Of a stretch of 64,000 bases of DNA, positions 61,638 to 64,000 are shown piece after piece. This stretch comes from Bacteroidota bacterium (GTDB taxonomy: Bacteria; Bacteroidota; Ignavibacteria; Kryptoniales; JAKASW01), in NCBI GenBank assembly GCA_021811615.1, contig JAJZNW010000041.1, forward strand, positions 1 to 64,000, read 5' to 3'. Position 1 is the first letter of the stretch. Each line of letters opens with the position of its first letter. The notes beneath the pieces are model-generated. The model saw only the letters and a program-made list of their open reading frames with translations. It was not told the origin of the DNA and ran no database searches. The position numbers and the translations under genes were made by a program.

Positions 61638-63248
61638 ATGTCACTCGCCATGGATGCCGGTTCTGTCCGCGCACAAATGTCGGTCCTTCACCGGAACCAC
61701 CCGTTTTATAAATGGCTGGTTCTTGGGAATGTCATGATCGGCACTTTCATGGCTGTCCTCGATTCCACGATAGTCAACGTCGGACTCCCGAAAATCATGG
61801 CCACCTTCGGCGTGACTATAGACAAGATCGAATGGGTCATGACCGCATACCTCCTTGTGCTTGCTGTGATGCTTCCCACCTCCGGCTGGGTGGCGGACCA
61901 CTTCGGATACAAGCGTACTTACGGTTTTGCCCTCTTTCTTTTTACACTCGGATCTTTCCTGTGCGGAACGGCCTGGAGCGAAAACACGCTCATCGTGTTC
62001 CGCATCATACAGGGTGCCGGCGCGGGATTTTTGATGCCCGTCGGCATGGCGATAGTCACGCGCGAGTTCCCGCCGGAAAGGCGAGGGATCGCGCTCGGCT
62101 TCTGGTCGATTGCCTCCGCCGCCTCGGTCTCGTTCGGACCTCTTATCGGCGGCTACCTTATCGACAATTTCTCGTGGCACGAGATATTCTTCGTGAACAT
62201 ACCCGTCGGTATCGTAGGCGTTCTCGCCACGATGGTAATCCAGCGTGAGTACAAAACGGAGCATACGAGAGGATTCGATTTCATAGGCTTCGCGTCGGTA
62301 TCGGTGTTCCTTACGTTTCTACTCCTGGCTCTCGCGGACGGGAATGCGTCGTGGAATACAGGAGGATGGACTTCCGCTTTCATACTGGGTTGCTTCGCGC
62401 TTTCTTTGATCGGCCTGGTCGTTTTCCTGTTTGCCGAATTCAACGTGAAGCATCCTCTGATCGAGCTGAAACTGCTGAAGGACTTCAACTTCGGAATTAC
62501 CAATATAGTCCTGTTCATATTCGGACTCGGAATGTTCGGAAGTACCTTCCTGATGCCCCTTTATCTTCAGAATTCGCTGAATTACACGCCTTTTCAGGCC
62601 GGACTCGTATTCCTACCGGTCGGGATTTTGCAGGGAGTGATGGCGCCTGTGGCGGGAATTCTTTCCGACAGGGTCGACGCGAGGATACCTGCCGCGGTGG
62701 GAATAATTCTTCTCGGCATCAGCATGTACCTGAACTATTTCCTGTCGCTTTTCTCGATGCATTCTCAGATCATGCTTCCTCTTTACCTGAGAGGTTTCGC
62801 GATGGGACTGATGTTCACTCCGCTGAGCACGCTGGCGCTTACGAATGTCCCGAGGCACAAGATGGCACAGGCGTCGGGGTTATTCAATGTGATCCGGCAG
62901 GTGGGAGGAAGCTTCGGAGTCGCGCTTTTCGGAACTCTCCTGACACGCAGGATAATCTTTCACACTGCTTCGTACGGCGTCGCCGTCGATGAGCACTCGG
63001 CCGCGTTTCAGAAAGTCATCCGCGGGCTCGCTCACTTCTCGCAACACGCTCTCGGAGGATCGGTGGAGCATTCGACTCTGCGAGGCAGGGCGCTCGTCAT
63101 TGCCCACGTAATGAAGCAGGCATTTGTGTCGGCAGTTAATGACGATTTTCTGATCGCCGGCGGGATCACTATACTGTGCCTGGTTCCCATTTTTTTCCTG
63201 CGGAGAAAGAGGTCGCACGCAGGTGCAAGAGCCGTCGCAATGGATTGA
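61638..63248 (+). CDS. DHA2/EmrB-family drug:H+ antiporter
   Basis: A 536-aa 14-segment MFS pump. Motif C of the antiporters is recognisable in MLDSTIVNVGLPKI-like ATTVLDSTIVNVGLP (here AVLDSTIVNVGLPK), with WVADHFGYKRTYGFALFLF and GAGAGFLMPVGMAIVTREFP. It works with the HlyD protein encoded just upstream to export hydrophobic compounds. A hairpin lies after its stop, and a close paralogue begins 70 bp downstream. Confidence 0.93.
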   Translation: MSLAMDAGSVRAQMSVLHRNHPFYKWLVLGNVMIGTFMAVLDSTIVNVGLPKIMATFGVTIDKIEWVMTAYLLVLAVMLPTSGWVADHFGYKRTYGFALFLFTLGSFLCGTAWSENTLIVFRIIQGAGAGFLMPVGMAIVTREFPPERRGIALGFWSIASAASVSFGPLIGGYLIDNFSWHEIFFVNIPVGIVGVLATMVIQREYKTEHTRGFDFIGFASVSVFLTFLLLALADGNASWNTGGWTSAFILGCFALSLIGLVVFLFAEFNVKHPLIELKLLKDFNFGITNIVLFIFGLGMFGSTFLMPLYLQNSLNYTPFQAGLVFLPVGILQGVMAPVAGILSDRVDARIPAAVGIILLGISMYLNYFLSLFSMHSQIMLPLYLRGFAMGLMFTPLSTLALTNVPRHKMAQASGLFNVIRQVGGSFGVALFGTLLTRRIIFHTASYGVAVDEHSAAFQKVIRGLAHFSQHALGGSVEHSTLRGRALVIAHVMKQAFVSAVNDDFLIAGGITILCLVPIFFLRRKRSHAGARAVAMD

Positions 63249-63253
63249 AACAA

Positions 63254-63273
63254 GCTCCGGAAAGATCCGGAGC
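63254..63273 (+). terminator. Hairpin between the two EmrB genes
   Basis: GCTCCGGA-AAGA-TCCGGAGC is a perfect 8-bp stem with a 4-nt loop, 5 bp after the pump stop, and is followed by GGAAAACATTTTTATC. The T-run is 9 nt away, so termination may be partial. Confidence 0.6.
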
Positions 63274-63318
63274 GGAAAACATTTTTATCATAGAGTTTTT
63301 CATATAGAAAGATATTTA

Positions 63319-64000
63319 ATGAAGAGCAATGGGAAATCTGGAAATGGATCGAACGGCTCCGGCCTGTCGGGCAGCATAGGTGTCCCGCATCATGAGCACC
63401 CGTCGTACAAATGGTGGGTACTGGCTAACGTTATGATGGGAACGTTTATGGTTGTTCTCGACTCGACTATTGTCGACGTGTCGCTGGCCAAGGTCATGGC
63501 GACGTTCGGCGTCGGAATCGACACTGTAAAATGGATTGCAACGGCTTACCTCCTTGCTTTCGCCATCCTTCTTCCGACATCCGGATGGATCGCCGATCAT
63601 TTCGGTTACAAGAAGACCTACGGACTCGGATTAGCGCTCTTTACGATGGGTTCGTTGCTCTGCTCTCTGTCATGGAACATGACTGCTTTGATCATGTTCC
63701 GCGTGCTCCAGGGTGCAGGCGGCGGCCTGTTGATGCCAGTCGGCATGGCTATAGTCGTACGTGAGTTTCCTCCTGAAAAGCGAGGCATGGCTCTCGGCTT
63801 CTGGGCAATTGCAGCGGCTGCGTCGGTTTCTCTGGGCCCGACCCTGGGCGGGTATCTCATCGACAACTTCGCGTGGCATGCGATATTTGATATAAATGTG
63901 CCTGTCGGCATTCTGGGCATATTTGCAACCATGGTGATTCAACGCGAGTATAAGACGGAGACTGCACGGTCATTCGACATCATCGGCTTTCTGTCCGTAT
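63319..64000 (+). CDS. Second DHA2/EmrB-family antiporter, truncated by the window end
   Basis: An open frame from ATG 63319 to the last base (227 codons, no stop). The Ser/Gly/Asn-rich start (MKSNGKSGNGSNGSG) is followed by a clear DHA2 N-terminal half: WWVLANVMMGTFMVVLDST, WIADHFGYKKTYGLGLALF, GAGGGLLMPVGMAIVVREFPP and VMIQREY-like MVIQREYKTE. It is closely similar to the upstream pump throughout the visible part, so the two form a tandem duplication. The usual family length is 500-540 aa, so more than half is outside the window. Confidence 0.9.
   Translation, partial: MKSNGKSGNGSNGSGLSGSIGVPHHEHPSYKWWVLANVMMGTFMVVLDSTIVDVSLAKVMATFGVGIDTVKWIATAYLLAFAILLPTSGWIADHFGYKKTYGLGLALFTMGSLLCSLSWNMTALIMFRVLQGAGGGLLMPVGMAIVVREFPPEKRGMALGFWAIAAAASVSLGPTLGGYLIDNFAWHAIFDINVPVGILGIFATMVIQREYKTETARSFDIIGFLSV

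Noticed and set aside
1-64000. CRISPR arrays, tRNA or rRNA genes
   Set aside because: No regularly spaced repeats and no cloverleaf or rRNA-like sequences were noticed on either strand.

Overview
This 64 kb window reads as a chromosomal segment of a plant-fibre-degrading, probably anaerobic or facultative bacterium of the Ignavibacteria/Bacteroidota-Chlorobiota group. That placement is an inference. It rests on several secreted enzymes ending in a type IX secretion (T9SS) type A sorting domain of the NYPNPFNP...LGREVATLV...GVYFY class, on a complete moxR-DUF58-bat operon, and on the absence of SusC/SusD pairs around the polysaccharide enzymes. No rRNA, tRNA, CRISPR array or intact insertion sequence was recognised.

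Region 1 (about 0.2-17.4 kb, all + strand) is a 4-O-methyl-glucuronoxylan degradation locus. It holds a CE15 glucuronoyl esterase, GH8 reducing-end xylosidase, GH115 alpha-glucuronidase, two GH10 xylanases, two GH30 glucuronoxylanase-like enzymes, a CE4 deacetylase and a secreted beta-helix protein. A GH9 enzyme lies further on at 21.9-24.4 kb.

Region 2 (17.5-21.7 kb, +) is a corrinoid one-carbon module: a corrinoid protein, a homocysteine methyltransferase domain, a MetH-activation-domain protein and a UroD/MtaA-family methyltransferase, followed by a small unknown protein. Region 3 (24.5-31.6 kb, +) starts with a strong promoter overlapped by a LacI-type palindrome. It encodes a second MtaA-like methyltransferase with a full HxC...C zinc motif, an ExuT-like MFS transporter and a Weimberg-type trio (IlvD/Edd sugar-acid dehydratase, KdaD/XylX-like FAH-fold dehydratase, 2-oxoglutarate semialdehyde dehydrogenase). 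A higBA toxin-antitoxin pair and a mannonate dehydratase (uxuA, -) follow. Regions 1-3 together suggest, by inference, a pathway that cuts methylglucuronoxylan, imports the methylated uronate, removes the 4-O-methyl group by a corrinoid methyltransferase that hands it to homocysteine, and catabolises the sugar acids. I regard this as the most interesting possibility in the window.

Region 4 (33.7-42.2 kb, -) is the moxR-DUF58-batABCDE aerotolerance-type operon. A LacI regulator (42.4-43.5 kb, -) follows; its own upstream region carries the same AATTGAA half-sites as the region 3 promoter. Region 5 (44.2-49.1 kb, +) is a mixed group: a lipoprotein, an SDR oxidoreductase, two HAD phosphatases and a Tat-exported phospholipase C/acid phosphatase.

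Region 6 (49.2-57.9 kb) is an amino-sugar locus: nagB, nagA, an AGE-family epimerase and an SSS symporter on -, a CBM9-like protein on -, and a ROK repressor on + behind NagC/Mlc-like operator sites. It ends in visible gene debris: the start of a TonB-receptor-type gene and a headless ROK kinase joined to the tail of a NanE epimerase. Region 7 (58-64 kb) has an MFS transporter (-) and a TetR-HlyD-EmrB efflux operon (+) with a second EmrB-type gene running off the window end.
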